Below are positions 1 to 7,648 of a stretch of 64,000 bases of DNA, in pieces. Below the pieces are notes generated by a model. That model was not told the DNA's origin. It ran no database searches and saw only the letters and a program-made list of their open reading frames with translations. The DNA lies in contig NZ_VFPE01000001.1 in assembly GCF_006783905.1 (NCBI RefSeq), positions 310,001 to 374,000 of the forward strand. The letters run 5' to 3'. This DNA is from Microbacterium kyungheense (lineage in GTDB: Bacteria > Actinomycetota > Actinomycetes > Actinomycetales > Microbacteriaceae). Numbering within the stretch: the stretch's first letter is position 1; each line of letters starts with the position of its first letter. The translations under genes were made by a program, and so were the position numbers.

Positions 1-1157
1 GTGGTGCTGGTGAGCTCCACCCAGCGCTCGAGCGTGATCTTGCCGGTCACGACGCCCTGGTACATGAGGTCCATGCGGTGCTCGACCGAGCCGATGCCGT
101 TCGGGATCGCCCGGAAGTCGTCGAGCCCCAGGTCCTTCTGGCCCTTCATGCAGAACGGGCAGTGGTCCGTCGACACCATCTGGATGTCGTTGGTGCGCAG
201 CGCCTGCCACATGTGGTGCTGGTGGCCCTCCTGCCGCGAGCGCAGCGGCGTCGAGCACACCCACTTCGCGCCCTCGAACTGGCCCCATTCCTCGCTGAAC
301 CCGCCGAGCTGCTCCTCCAGCGACAGGTAGAGGTACTGCGGGCAGGTCTCGCCGAACACGTTCCAGCCCTGGTCGCGCGCCCACGCGAGCTGCTCCACGG
401 CCTGCTTCGCCGACACGTGCACGACGTACAGCGGCGCGCCGGTCAGGTTCGCCAGCATGATGGCCCGGTGCGTGGCCTCTTCCTCCATCTGCCACGCGCG
501 CGCGATGCCGTGGTAGTACGGCGCCTTCTTGCCGGCCTCCGCCAGCTGCTGGGCGAGCACGTCGATCGCGGGCCCGTTCTCGGCGTGCATCATCGTGAGC
601 AGGCCGGTGTCGTTCGAGACCTGCATCGCCTTCAGCACCTGCGCGTCGTCGGAGTAGAAGACGCCGGGGTAGGCCATGAAGAGCTTGAAGCTCGTGATCC
701 CCTCGTCCACGAGCCCGCGCATGGCCGCGAGCGAGTCCTCGTCGACGCCGCCGATGATCTGGTGGAAGCCGTAGTCGATCGCGCAGTTGCCCGCGGCCTT
801 CTCGTGCCACGCGGCCAGGCCGTCCTGCACGCGCTCGCCGTAGCGCTGCACCGCGAAGTCGATGATGCTCGTCGTGCCGCCCCAGGCGGCCGCCCGCGTG
901 CCGGTCTCGAAGGTGTCGGATGCCTCGGTGCCGCCGAACGGCAGCTGCATGTGCGTGTGGGCGTCGATGCCGCCCGGGATCACGTACTTCCCTGTCGCGT
1001 CGATGACGGTGTCGACGGATGCCGCGACATCGGTGCCGAGCAGCTGAGAGCCCGGGGCCAGCACGGCGGCGATGGTCTCGCCGTCGATGAGCACGTCGGC
1101 CTCGCCGCGTCCGGTCGCCGAGACGACGGTGCCGCCTGTGATCAGTGTCGTTGCCAT
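1..1157 (-). CDS. hydA: Dihydropyrimidinase / D-hydantoinase, C-terminus cut by window edge
   Basis: This cyclic amidase opens dihydrouracil, dihydrothymine or hydantoin rings in the cytoplasm, the second step of reductive pyrimidine breakdown. The visible 385 N-terminal residues show the amidohydrolase metal motif GIDAHTHM (His67 and His69) and the lysine expected to be carbamylated in ITSFKLFMAYPG (Lys158). Family members are about 460-475 residues, so roughly 80 residues lie beyond base 1. The ATG is preceded by a GGAGA ribosome site 6 nt upstream. The gene lies 33 nt downstream of a nitrilase-family amidohydrolase on the same strand, which fits the next step of the pathway. Allantoinase or another hydantoinase specificity cannot be excluded. 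Confidence 0.93.
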   Translation of the reverse strand, partial: MATTLITGGTVVSATGRGEADVLIDGETIAAVLAPGSQLLGTDVAASVDTVIDATGKYVIPGGIDAHTHMQLPFGGTEASDTFETGTRAAAWGGTTSIIDFAVQRYGERVQDGLAAWHEKAAGNCAIDYGFHQIIGGVDEDSLAAMRGLVDEGITSFKLFMAYPGVFYSDDAQVLKAMQVSNDTGLLTMMHAENGPAIDVLAQQLAEAGKKAPYYHGIARAWQMEEEATHRAIMLANLTGAPLYVVHVSAKQAVEQLAWARDQGWNVFGETCPQYLYLSLEEQLGGFSEEWGQFEGAKWVCSTPLRSRQEGHQHHMWQALRTNDIQMVSTDHCPFCMKGQKDLGLDDFRAIPNGIGSVEHRMDLMYQGVVTGKITLERWVELTST

Positions 1158-1168
1158 GTCAGTTCTCC

Positions 1169-1189
1169 GGTCGCTGAGCCTGTCGAAGC
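1169..1189. repeat. Short intergenic repeat of the TTCGACAGGCTCAGCGACC type
   Basis: On the minus strand the gap between the nitrilase and hydantoinase genes reads GCTTCGACAGGCTCAGCGACC. This word is familiar from intergenic repeats of many high-GC genomes. It sits just upstream of the hydantoinase ribosome binding site. Only one copy was noticed in the window, so its repeat nature rests on general knowledge. Confidence 0.4.
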
Positions 1190-1190
1190 G

Positions 1191-2039
1191 TCACGGCTTC
1201 GCGATCTTCGTGTACGAGTCGGGCCGGCGGTCTCGGTAGAACTGCCAGTCGTCGCGCATCTCGCGCACCATGTCGAGGTCGAGGTCGCGCACGAGCAGCT
1301 CCTCGTGCGTCCCGGAGCCGCGCTCGCCCACGAAGTTCCCGCGCGGGTCGATCACCTGGCTCGTGCCGTAGAAGTCGACGGCGAGGTCGCCGTACTCGTT
1401 GTCCTCGCGGCCGACGCGGTTGGGCTGCAGCACGAAGTAGCCGTTCGCCACTGCCGCGGCGGGTCCCTCGACCTCCCACAGCCGGTTCGAGAGGCCGGGC
1501 TTGGTCGCATTGGGGTTGAAGACGATGTGCGCGTCGTTCAGGCCCAGTTCGCGCCATCCCTCGGGGAAGTGCCGGTCGTAGCAGATGTACATGCCGACCC
1601 GCCCCACCGCCGTGTCGAAGACCGGGTAGCCGAGGTTGCCGGGGCGGAAGTAGAACTTCTCCCAGAACCGGTCGAGGTGCGGGAGGTGGTGCTTGCGGTA
1701 CTGGCCGAGGATCGTGCCGTCCGCGTCGACCAGCACCGACGTGTTGTAGTACACGCCGGTCTCTGCCTCTTCGTAGATCGGCAGCACCATGACCGTGCCG
1801 AGCTCCTTCGCGAGCGCCGCGAAGCGCTGCACGATGGGGCCGTCGACCGGCTCCGCGAAGCGGTAGTACTTCTTGTCCTGCGTGATGCCGAAGTACGGGC
1901 CGTAGAACAGCTCCTGGAAGCACACGACCTGGGCGCCCTGGCCCGCGGCGTCCCTCGCGAAGCCCTCGTGCTTGTCGAGCATCGACTGCTTGTCGCCCGT
2001 CCAGGTGGTCTGCGAGATCGCCGCGCGTACCGTCGTCAT
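1191..2039 (-). CDS. Nitrilase-superfamily amidohydrolase, probable N-carbamoyl-beta-alanine amidohydrolase
   Basis: This is a 282-residue carbon-nitrogen hydrolase of the nitrilase superfamily. The catalytic triad is visible: Glu43 in CFQELFYGPYF, Lys116 in QYRKHHLPH and Cys153 in YICYDRHFPEGW. The length and the CYDRHFPE context resemble beta-ureidopropionase and N-carbamoyl-D-amino-acid hydrolase branches. Its position directly upstream of the hydantoinase gene suggests it removes the carbamoyl group from the ring-opened product, releasing beta-alanine, CO2 and ammonia. The start has a GGAGAG ribosome site. A weak minus-strand -10 candidate TACTGT lies at 2181-2176. The exact substrate is inferred from context. 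Confidence 0.88.
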   Translation of the reverse strand: MTTVRAAISQTTWTGDKQSMLDKHEGFARDAAGQGAQVVCFQELFYGPYFGITQDKKYYRFAEPVDGPIVQRFAALAKELGTVMVLPIYEEAETGVYYNTSVLVDADGTILGQYRKHHLPHLDRFWEKFYFRPGNLGYPVFDTAVGRVGMYICYDRHFPEGWRELGLNDAHIVFNPNATKPGLSNRLWEVEGPAAAVANGYFVLQPNRVGREDNEYGDLAVDFYGTSQVIDPRGNFVGERGSGTHEELLVRDLDLDMVREMRDDWQFYRDRRPDSYTKIAKP

Positions 2040-2320
2040 TCGTCTCTCCGTTCCTGCGCGGGCAGTGCGCGCTCTGGTCCCTCGGGTGAAGGACCGACGG
2101 GGCCGATCGGGCGAGCACCCCTGCTGCCTGATCCTGTCGACTCGACGTTTCCCGTCGGTTTCGGTCTGTGACGCGACAGTAAAGCCTCACCGGGTGCGGC
2201 GCAATGGTGGGTCCAGCAGACCTTTCCGCGGGTCATCCCCGGCCGCGGATACATCTGGCGACGGATGCCGCGGCCCCGGGTTACAGCCCGCGACGGATGC
2301 CGCCGCGGCCCATCCTCACG

Positions 2321-2326
2321 TACCGT
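2321..2326 (+). promoter_or_regulatory. -10 hexamer TACCGT of leaderless histidine kinase gene
   Basis: TACCGT is followed by 6 nt and then an in-frame GTG at 2333. This is the spacing seen at about ten other starts in this window, so transcription probably begins at or next to the start codon. This decides the kinase start over the upstream ATG at 2297. Confidence 0.55.
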
Positions 2327-2332
2327 GAGACG

Positions 2333-3523
2333 GTGTTCCGCCGCTTGAAGACGTCCCAGCTCGTGGTCGATCTGGCGCTCGCGGTCGTGTACTTCCTGAT
2401 CGCCTGGCCGATCGAGGCCGTACTGGTGCAGACCGGCGCGTTCGGCTGGGAGTACCAGCTGGGCTCTGCCGGTCAGGTGATCGTCGGCGGCTTCATCGCG
2501 GCGCTCTTCTCGTGCTCGCTTGCCGTGCGACGTCTGTCTCCGCTCCTCGCGCTCGGACTCGCCTGGGTGGGGGCGCTCGTGCAGATGGGGCTCGGGCGGC
2601 CGCCGAGCTTCAGCGACCTCGCGATCTTCGGCGTGCTGTTCGCCACCGCCGCCTACGGCTCCCGTGCGGCGTACTGGGCGGGATTCGCGTCGGCGCTGGT
2701 GGGCGCGCTGGTGATCACCGTGTACCTCTTCGCCGGCCCGTCGTTCGCCGGCGGCGGGCTCACGTGGCAGACGCTGCCCCTGGCGCTCATGACCCTCATC
2801 GCCGCGGCGTTCGCGCTCGGGCTGTCGTGGACGATCGGCGCCCTCGTGCGCTCCGCGATCCGCACTCGCGAGACCCGCGTGGCGCAGCAGCGGGCGGAGG
2901 CCGAGACGGCGGCCGAGCAGGAGCGCGTGCGCATCGCCCGCGACATGCACGACGTCGTGGCCCATTCGCTCGCGGTCGTGATCGCGCAGGCCGACGGTGC
3001 GCGCTACGCCGCGGCATCCGATCTCGCGGTCGCGACCGAGGCGCTCGCGACGATCTCGACCACGGCCCGTTCGGCGCTCGCCGACGTGCGCCTGCTGCTG
3101 GGCCAGCTGCGGCATCGGCAGGGCGACGGCCCCCAGCCGACCATCGCCGACCTCGAGGAGCTGTACGCCCAGGTGCGGGCGGCGGGCGTCCCGCTGCTCG
3201 TCGACGTCGACCCCGCCCCGCCCGGGGAGCCGCCCGCGGCGGTGCAGCTCGCGGTGTACCGCATCCTGCAGGAGGCCCTCACGAACGCGCTGCGCCATGG
3301 CGCGCCCAGCGGGGCCGTCGCCGTCCGGCTGTCATGGCTGCCGGACCGCGTCGAGCTGGCGGTGCGCAACCCGGCCGCCGTGTCCGCGTCGGGCGACCGC
3401 CCCGGCCACGGCATCATCGGCATGCGCGAGCGGGCGCAGCTCGCCGGCGGGCGCCTGGAGGCCGGAGCCGAGGACGGCGACTTCATCGTCCGGGCGACCA
3501 TCCCGATCGGAGGACCCGCATGA
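2333..3523 (+). CDS. Two-component sensor histidine kinase, DesK/NarX-like (HisKA_3)
   Basis: This membrane sensor kinase has about 396 residues when started at the leaderless GTG. The N-terminal half carries about five to six hydrophobic segments (for example LALAVVYFLIAWPI and LPLALMTLIAAAFALGLSW). It is followed by a coiled linker and the HisKA_3 dimerisation box RIARDMHDVVAHSL with the phospho-acceptor His206. The C-terminal HATPase domain shows ILQEALTNALRHG and GHGIIGMRERA. The response regulator starts inside its stop codon, so the two form a pair. No periplasmic sensor domain is visible, which suggests sensing through the membrane helices. An earlier ATG at 2297 is possible but less likely. 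The stimulus is unknown. Confidence 0.9.
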   Translation: MFRRLKTSQLVVDLALAVVYFLIAWPIEAVLVQTGAFGWEYQLGSAGQVIVGGFIAALFSCSLAVRRLSPLLALGLAWVGALVQMGLGRPPSFSDLAIFGVLFATAAYGSRAAYWAGFASALVGALVITVYLFAGPSFAGGGLTWQTLPLALMTLIAAAFALGLSWTIGALVRSAIRTRETRVAQQRAEAETAAEQERVRIARDMHDVVAHSLAVVIAQADGARYAAASDLAVATEALATISTTARSALADVRLLLGQLRHRQGDGPQPTIADLEELYAQVRAAGVPLLVDVDPAPPGEPPAAVQLAVYRILQEALTNALRHGAPSGAVAVRLSWLPDRVELAVRNPAAVSASGDRPGHGIIGMRERAQLAGGRLEAGAEDGDFIVRATIPIGGPA

Positions 3524-4170
3524 TCCGCGTCGCGCTCGTCGACGACCAGGCGCTGTTCCGCGCCGGCATCCGCATGCTCGTGGACTCGCAGCCCGACCTC
3601 GAGGTCGTCGGCGAGGCGTCCGACGGCCGGGAGGGCGTCGAGATGGTGCGCGCGAGCGCGCCCGACGTCGTGCTCATGGACATCCGGATGCCGGTCATGG
3701 ACGGGCTCGCCGCGACGGCCGAGCTGCTCGCCGACGCCCGTGAGGGCGTGCCGGCGCCGCGCATCGTGATGCTCACGACGTTCGATCTCGACGAGGCGGC
3801 GGCGCGAGCCATCCGGCAGGGGGCGAGCGGCTTCCTGCTGAAGGACGCCGATCCCGAGTTCCTGCTGGCGGCGATCCGCACGGTGCATTCCGGCTCGGCC
3901 GTGATCGCGGCATCCGCGACCCGCGAGCTGTTCGAGAGGTTCGCGGATGCCGCGCCCCGCCCGGTCCCGCCGGCCTATGGCGAGCTCACCGACCGCGAAC
4001 GCGAGATCTTCGCGCTGGCGGCGCGAGGGCTCTCGAACGCCGAGATCGCGGGGCGAGAGTTCCTGTCGGAGGCGACCGTCAAGACGCACATCAGCCGCAT
4101 CCTCACGAAGCTGGGACTGCGCGACCGCGTGCAGCTCGTGGTCTTCGCCTTCGAGCACGATCTCGCGTAG
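3520..4170 (+). CDS. Response regulator, NarL/FixJ (LuxR-type HTH) family
   Basis: This 216-residue DNA-binding regulator is the partner of the upstream kinase, overlapping it by ATGA. The receiver domain has acidic residues near VDDQ (8-10), the phospho-acceptor Asp54 in VLMDIRMPVMDG and a conserved Lys in FLLKDAD. The C-terminal LuxR-type helix-turn-helix reads LTDREREIFALAARGLSNAEIA and then SEATVKTHISRIL. The targets are not evident. The MacB-like ABC transporter one kilobase downstream is a candidate because such pairs often control efflux or cell-envelope transporters, but two unrelated genes lie between. Confidence 0.93.
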   Translation: MIRVALVDDQALFRAGIRMLVDSQPDLEVVGEASDGREGVEMVRASAPDVVLMDIRMPVMDGLAATAELLADAREGVPAPRIVMLTTFDLDEAAARAIRQGASGFLLKDADPEFLLAAIRTVHSGSAVIAASATRELFERFADAAPRPVPPAYGELTDREREIFALAARGLSNAEIAGREFLSEATVKTHISRILTKLGLRDRVQLVVFAFEHDLA

Positions 4171-4204
4171 CAGGGTGTCGCCGCCGGGCGGCAGAATCGG
4201 CGCC

Positions 4205-4615
4205 ATGGAACTGCAGCTCAGCATGGTCGTGCTCGAAGTCGCCGATCTCGAGGCGTCCGTCCGCTTCTACCAGCGGCTGGGGCTCGACATCCCCGACGTC
4301 GTGCCGGGCGGTCGTCCGGTCGTCGCGCACCGGATGGGAAGCGGCGTCACGCTCCTCATCACGACGTCCTTCGCGTCGGTGTACGACCCGACGTGGTCGC
4401 GTCCTTCCGGCAGCGGGTACTCGCAGCTGCTGGAGTTCTACGTCGGGGAGGATTCCGTCGTCGACAGCCGCTGGGCGGAGCTCGTCGAGGCCGGGTACGT
4501 CGGGCGCATGCCTCCGACGCAGACCGTCGGGCCGTACGCGGCGATCGTCGAGGACCCCGACGGCAATGCGGTCCTGCTGACATCGGACGAGGCCGCCTCG
4601 CCTGAGGCGAGCTAG
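4205..4615 (+). CDS. VOC (glyoxalase/bleomycin resistance/dioxygenase) family protein
   Basis: This small cytoplasmic protein of 136 residues has the vicinal oxygen chelate fold. It begins with the typical strand pattern MVVLEVADLEASVRFYQRLG and ends with the usual EDPDGNAVLLTS. A candidate metal or substrate position is the Glu in LLEFYVGED. Substrate and function (detoxification, antibiotic binding or isomerase) cannot be told from sequence. The ATG is preceded by AGAATcggcgcc without a ribosome site, so it is probably leaderless with a weak -10 CAGAAT at 4192-4197. Confidence 0.8.
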   Translation: MELQLSMVVLEVADLEASVRFYQRLGLDIPDVVPGGRPVVAHRMGSGVTLLITTSFASVYDPTWSRPSGSGYSQLLEFYVGEDSVVDSRWAELVEAGYVGRMPPTQTVGPYAAIVEDPDGNAVLLTSDEAASPEAS

Positions 4616-4643
4616 GTACTTGCGTCACGAAAGCACCCGGGGC

Positions 4644-4678
4644 TACTCTGCCTGCAAAGCGCGCTTGCATGATGCAAG
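4644..4678 (+). promoter_or_regulatory. Candidate promoter with palindrome in the leader of the SRPBCC gene
   Basis: A TACTCT -10 candidate (4644-4649) is followed by a short leader holding the perfect odd-centred palindrome CTTGCAT-G-ATGCAAG (4664-4678). The arms are 7 bp and lie close to the expected transcription start. This could be an operator for a small repressor. No regulator gene is adjacent. Confidence 0.4.
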
Positions 4679-4698
4679 TGCCGAGCGAAGGAGCAGGC

Positions 4699-5211
4699 AT
4701 GTCGCAGGACTACACCACGACCATCACCGTCGCCGCGACGCCGCAGCGGGCGTTCGACGCGATCAGCGACGTCGCCGCGTGGTGGGGCCGCATCACCGGC
4801 ACGACCGCCGCCGTCGGAGACGAGTTCGTCTACGTCGTGCCCGGGTTGCACTACTCCGGGTTCCGCGTCACCGCCCTCGAGCCGGGCAGCCTCGTCGAGT
4901 GGCTCGTGACGGGCAGCTACCTGGACTTCGTCGACGACCACCAGGAGTGGAACGGCACCACCGTGCGGTTCGAGATCACCCCCGCGGGCGACGGCGCCGC
5001 CGTCGTGTTCACGCACGAGGGCCTCGGGCAGGACGTGCCCTGCTACGAGACGTGCGCCAACGCGTGGAGCATGTTCGTGCGGGGCAGCCTCAAGGCCCTC
5101 ATCGAGACCGGCCGCGGGACGCCGTACGAGTTCACCGGCGGCGAGCAGCTCCTGCCGCACGAGCACGAGGCGCTGCACCAGGGCATCGCAGAGGCCGTCG
5201 GGCGGCTGTGA
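4699..5211 (+). CDS. SRPBCC (START/Bet v1-like, AHSA1-type) domain protein
   Basis: This 170-residue single-domain protein belongs to the SRPBCC ligand-binding superfamily. The fold signature is visible in the N-terminal strand TTTITVAATPQRAFDAISDV, the AWWG of the first helix, and the C-terminal helix around SMFVRGSLKALIETG. Such proteins bind hydrophobic ligands or act in stress responses and polyketide chemistry. Here neither ligand nor partner is evident. The ATG has a GAAGGAG ribosome site. The preceding leader contains a palindrome that may regulate it. It appears to be a single-gene unit. Confidence 0.8.
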   Translation: MSQDYTTTITVAATPQRAFDAISDVAAWWGRITGTTAAVGDEFVYVVPGLHYSGFRVTALEPGSLVEWLVTGSYLDFVDDHQEWNGTTVRFEITPAGDGAAVVFTHEGLGQDVPCYETCANAWSMFVRGSLKALIETGRGTPYEFTGGEQLLPHEHEALHQGIAEAVGRL

Positions 5212-5284
5212 AGCCGGGCCGGATCATCCTCGCGATGTAGGGGGATGCCTCTCCAGGCCGACGCGCGGGGCCGTGAGCGATCCA

Positions 5285-5290
5285 TACCGT
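5285..5290 (+). promoter_or_regulatory. -10 hexamer TACCGT of leaderless ABC ATPase gene
   Basis: TACCGT lies 7 nt before the ATG at 5298 and no ribosome binding site is present. This is the recurring leaderless arrangement of this window. Confidence 0.55.
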
Positions 5291-5297
5291 CGTAGGC

Positions 5298-6116
5298 ATG
5301 GAACTCTCATCGACCGACCTGGGCCTCGCCGCCCGGGTGCAGCAGCTCACCAAGACGTACGGCGCCGGCGAGAGCACCGTCCACGCGCTCGACGACGTGA
5401 GCGTCGGAATCCGTCGCGGCGAGTTCACCGCGATCATGGGCCCGTCGGGCTCGGGCAAGTCGACGCTCATGCACATCATGGCGGGTCTGGACGCCCCCAC
5501 CTCGGGCCGCGCGTGGATCGGCGACACCGACATCACGGGGCTGTCCGACCTGGAGCTCACGATCCTGCGCCGCCGCCGCGTGGGCTTCGTGTTCCAGGCG
5601 TTCAACCTGGTCCCGACGCTGGACGCCCTCGGCAACATCATGCTGCCGTTCGACCTCGACGGACGCCGGCCCACGGCGCTGGAGCGCGCCCGCATCGACG
5701 GGCTCGTCGAGCGTCTCGGGCTCTCCAGCCGCCTGGGTCACCGGCCGCACCAGCTGTCGGGCGGGCAGCAGCAGCGCGTCGCCATCGCCCGTGCCCTCGC
5801 GACGGCGCCGGACCTGGTGTTCGCCGACGAGCCCACCGGCAACCTCGACTCGCGGTCGGGCCGCGAGGTGCTCGCGCTCCTGGCTGCCGCCACGCGCGAG
5901 CACGGCCAGTCGATCGCGATGGTCACGCACGACCCCGTGGCCGCCTCCCACGCGGATCGCGTGCTGTTCCTCGGCGACGGGCGCATCGTGGCCGACAAGC
6001 CTCGGCAGAGCGCGGAGGAGATCTCGGCCTACATGCTGGCCTCCGAGCTCGGCACCGCCGCGCACACCACGGCCGTCCCGGCTGCTGCCGTCGCGACCGC
6101 TCAGGTGGCGTCATGA
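5298..6116 (+). CDS. ABC transporter ATP-binding protein, MacB/LolD/FtsE family
   Basis: This 272-residue ATPase subunit has Walker A GPSGSGKST (48-56), signature LSGGQQQR (153-160), Walker B LVFADEPTGNLD (173-184) and a switch His in AMVTHDP. The sequence, including the GFVFQAFNLVPTL Q-loop, matches the MacB/LolD/FtsE type that powers FtsX-like permeases rather than solute importers. About 40 extra Ala-rich residues follow the ATPase core. The permease gene starts in its stop codon (ATGA). The pair may export peptides or drugs, or perform mechanotransmission at the envelope. Confidence 0.92.
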   Translation: MELSSTDLGLAARVQQLTKTYGAGESTVHALDDVSVGIRRGEFTAIMGPSGSGKSTLMHIMAGLDAPTSGRAWIGDTDITGLSDLELTILRRRRVGFVFQAFNLVPTLDALGNIMLPFDLDGRRPTALERARIDGLVERLGLSSRLGHRPHQLSGGQQQRVAIARALATAPDLVFADEPTGNLDSRSGREVLALLAAATREHGQSIAMVTHDPVAASHADRVLFLGDGRIVADKPRQSAEEISAYMLASELGTAAHTTAVPAAAVATAQVAS

Positions 6117-7597
6117 CCACGGTCGCGCAGACCCCGACAGGCCGGATGCCGGAGGCCGCGGCATCCACTCCTGCGAAGCGCTCCGCACCGCTGCCGTGGC
6201 TGCGCGAGCGGGGCATGGGCGGCAGCATCCTGGTCGCGGCGATCTCGAGCGCGTTCGGCGCGGTCCTGCTGAGCGCGACGGGATTCATCGGGGCGATGCT
6301 GAAGGCCAATCCGTACATCGGCGACAGCGAGACCCTCGCCGCCGTGATCGTGATCCTGAGCTTCCTGCTCATCGGCGTCGCGGTGTACGTGGCGTCGATC
6401 GTCACCGCCAACACGTTCGCCACGGTCATCGCCGGACGCACGCGCCGGATCGCGCTCATGCGTCTCATCGGGGCGTCCGCGCGGTCGCAGCGTGAGGAGG
6501 TCGGCCGGCAGGGCCTCGTCGTCGGCGTCATCGGGGCGGCGATCGGCCTCGTCGGGGGCACGCTCGTGTCGTGGGCGGGCGTGGTGCTCGCCACGCAGCT
6601 GCTCGGGCTCGACGGCGTGGACTACGCCGTGCTGCAGCCCGTGCTCGTTCTTCCGGCGGTCGTGGTGGCGCTCACGACGTGGGCGGCCGCGTGGGCAGGC
6701 TCGCGGCGCGTGCTGACGGTGACGCCGCTGCAGGCACTCGGCGGCTCGGTCGAGACCTCGCACGAGGCGGTCGCCCGACGCGGCGGACGCAACGGCGTGG
6801 CGATCACGCTCTTCGTGATCGGTGCGGCGCTGCTGGCGCTCGGGATCGTGTTCGGCCTGGTGTCACCGCTCGGTGTGATCGTGGCGTTCTTCGGCGGCAT
6901 CTCCTCGTTCACGGGACTCGCGCTCGGGGCGACGCTCGTCATGCCGCCGGTGCTGCGCCTGGTGGGCCGCGTGTTCGGGCGGTCGGCGACGGCCCGCCTG
7001 GCGGCGGAGAACGCGCTGCGGTACCCCGAGCGCTCCAGCCGCATGGCGATCGGCGTGGTCATGGGGGTCACGCTCGTCACGATGTTCGCCGTCGCGCTGG
7101 AGACCGTGAAAGCGGTGATGATCGCGTCGGGCGGCGGCGAGGCGCCGGCAGAGATGACGACGCTCGTCGACACGTTCGCCGCCATCATGATGGGCCTCGT
7201 CGCGGTCGCCGCGGTGATCGCCGCCGTCGGCCTGGTGAACCTGCTCACGATCGGCGTCGTGCAGCGTCGGCGCGAGCTCGGTCTGCTGCGTGCGCTGGGC
7301 GTGTCGACCGGTCAGGTGCGCCGCATGGTGCTGCTGGAGGCCGCGCACATCACGATCGCCGCGACCGTCACCGGGCTCGTGCTCGGCATCGCGTACGGCT
7401 GGGCCGGCGCGCAGTCGCTCCTCGGCTCGGTGGCGGTGCCGCCGTCGTGGTCGGCGCCGACCCTGGTCGCACCCGCGGTGCCCTGGCTGCCCGTCGCGAT
7501 CATCGTGGCCGCGACCGCCGTGCTGACCCTCGTCGCCGCCGTCGTCCCGACGCGTCTGGCCACCCGGGTGGCCCCGGTCGCGGCGCTCGCCGACTGA
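6113..7597 (+). CDS. FtsX-like (MacB-type) ABC transporter permease
   Basis: This 494-residue membrane subunit is translationally coupled to the ATPase. Eight or more hydrophobic helices are visible in two blocks (for example LAAVIVILSFLLIGVAVYVASIV and LVAVAAVIAAVGLVNLLTIGVV). The C-terminal half has the FtsX core: the QRRRELGLLRALGVSTGQVRRMVLLEA-type coupling region after the helix NLLTIGVV. A similar RTRRIALMRLIGASARSQREE stretch occurs in the first half, so the protein looks like an internal duplication, as in other two-domain FtsX permeases. Substrate is unknown. The gene ends just before a hairpin terminator. Confidence 0.9.
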   Translation: MTTVAQTPTGRMPEAAASTPAKRSAPLPWLRERGMGGSILVAAISSAFGAVLLSATGFIGAMLKANPYIGDSETLAAVIVILSFLLIGVAVYVASIVTANTFATVIAGRTRRIALMRLIGASARSQREEVGRQGLVVGVIGAAIGLVGGTLVSWAGVVLATQLLGLDGVDYAVLQPVLVLPAVVVALTTWAAAWAGSRRVLTVTPLQALGGSVETSHEAVARRGGRNGVAITLFVIGAALLALGIVFGLVSPLGVIVAFFGGISSFTGLALGATLVMPPVLRLVGRVFGRSATARLAAENALRYPERSSRMAIGVVMGVTLVTMFAVALETVKAVMIASGGGEAPAEMTTLVDTFAAIMMGLVAVAAVIAAVGLVNLLTIGVVQRRRELGLLRALGVSTGQVRRMVLLEAAHITIAATVTGLVLGIAYGWAGAQSLLGSVAVPPSWSAPTLVAPAVPWLPVAIIVAATAVLTLVAAVVPTRLATRVAPVAALAD

Positions 7598-7607
7598 GAC
7601 GGGGGAT

Positions 7608-7634
7608 GCCGTCGCGCAGGCTTCGCGCGACGGC
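7608..7634. terminator. Hairpin between convergent genes
   Basis: GCCGTCGCGC and GCGCGACGGC form a perfect 10-bp stem with a 7-nt loop, in the 50-bp gap between the convergent permease and MBL genes. There is no T-run, as is usual in high-GC actinobacteria. It could serve both strands. Confidence 0.65.
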
Positions 7635-7648
7635 CTCCCTCCTTGGTG

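Noticed and set aside
78..2171. A 697-codon open frame on the plus strand over the hydantoinase and nitrilase genes
   Set aside because: It is antisense to two well-supported genes, is Arg/Val/His-rich and has no recognisable domain. Such shadows are common at this GC content.
2204..2332. Upstream starts of the histidine kinase at 2204 or 2297
   Set aside because: No ribosome site precedes them. The GTG at 2333 has the leaderless promoter spacing seen at many other genes here and keeps the whole first membrane helix.
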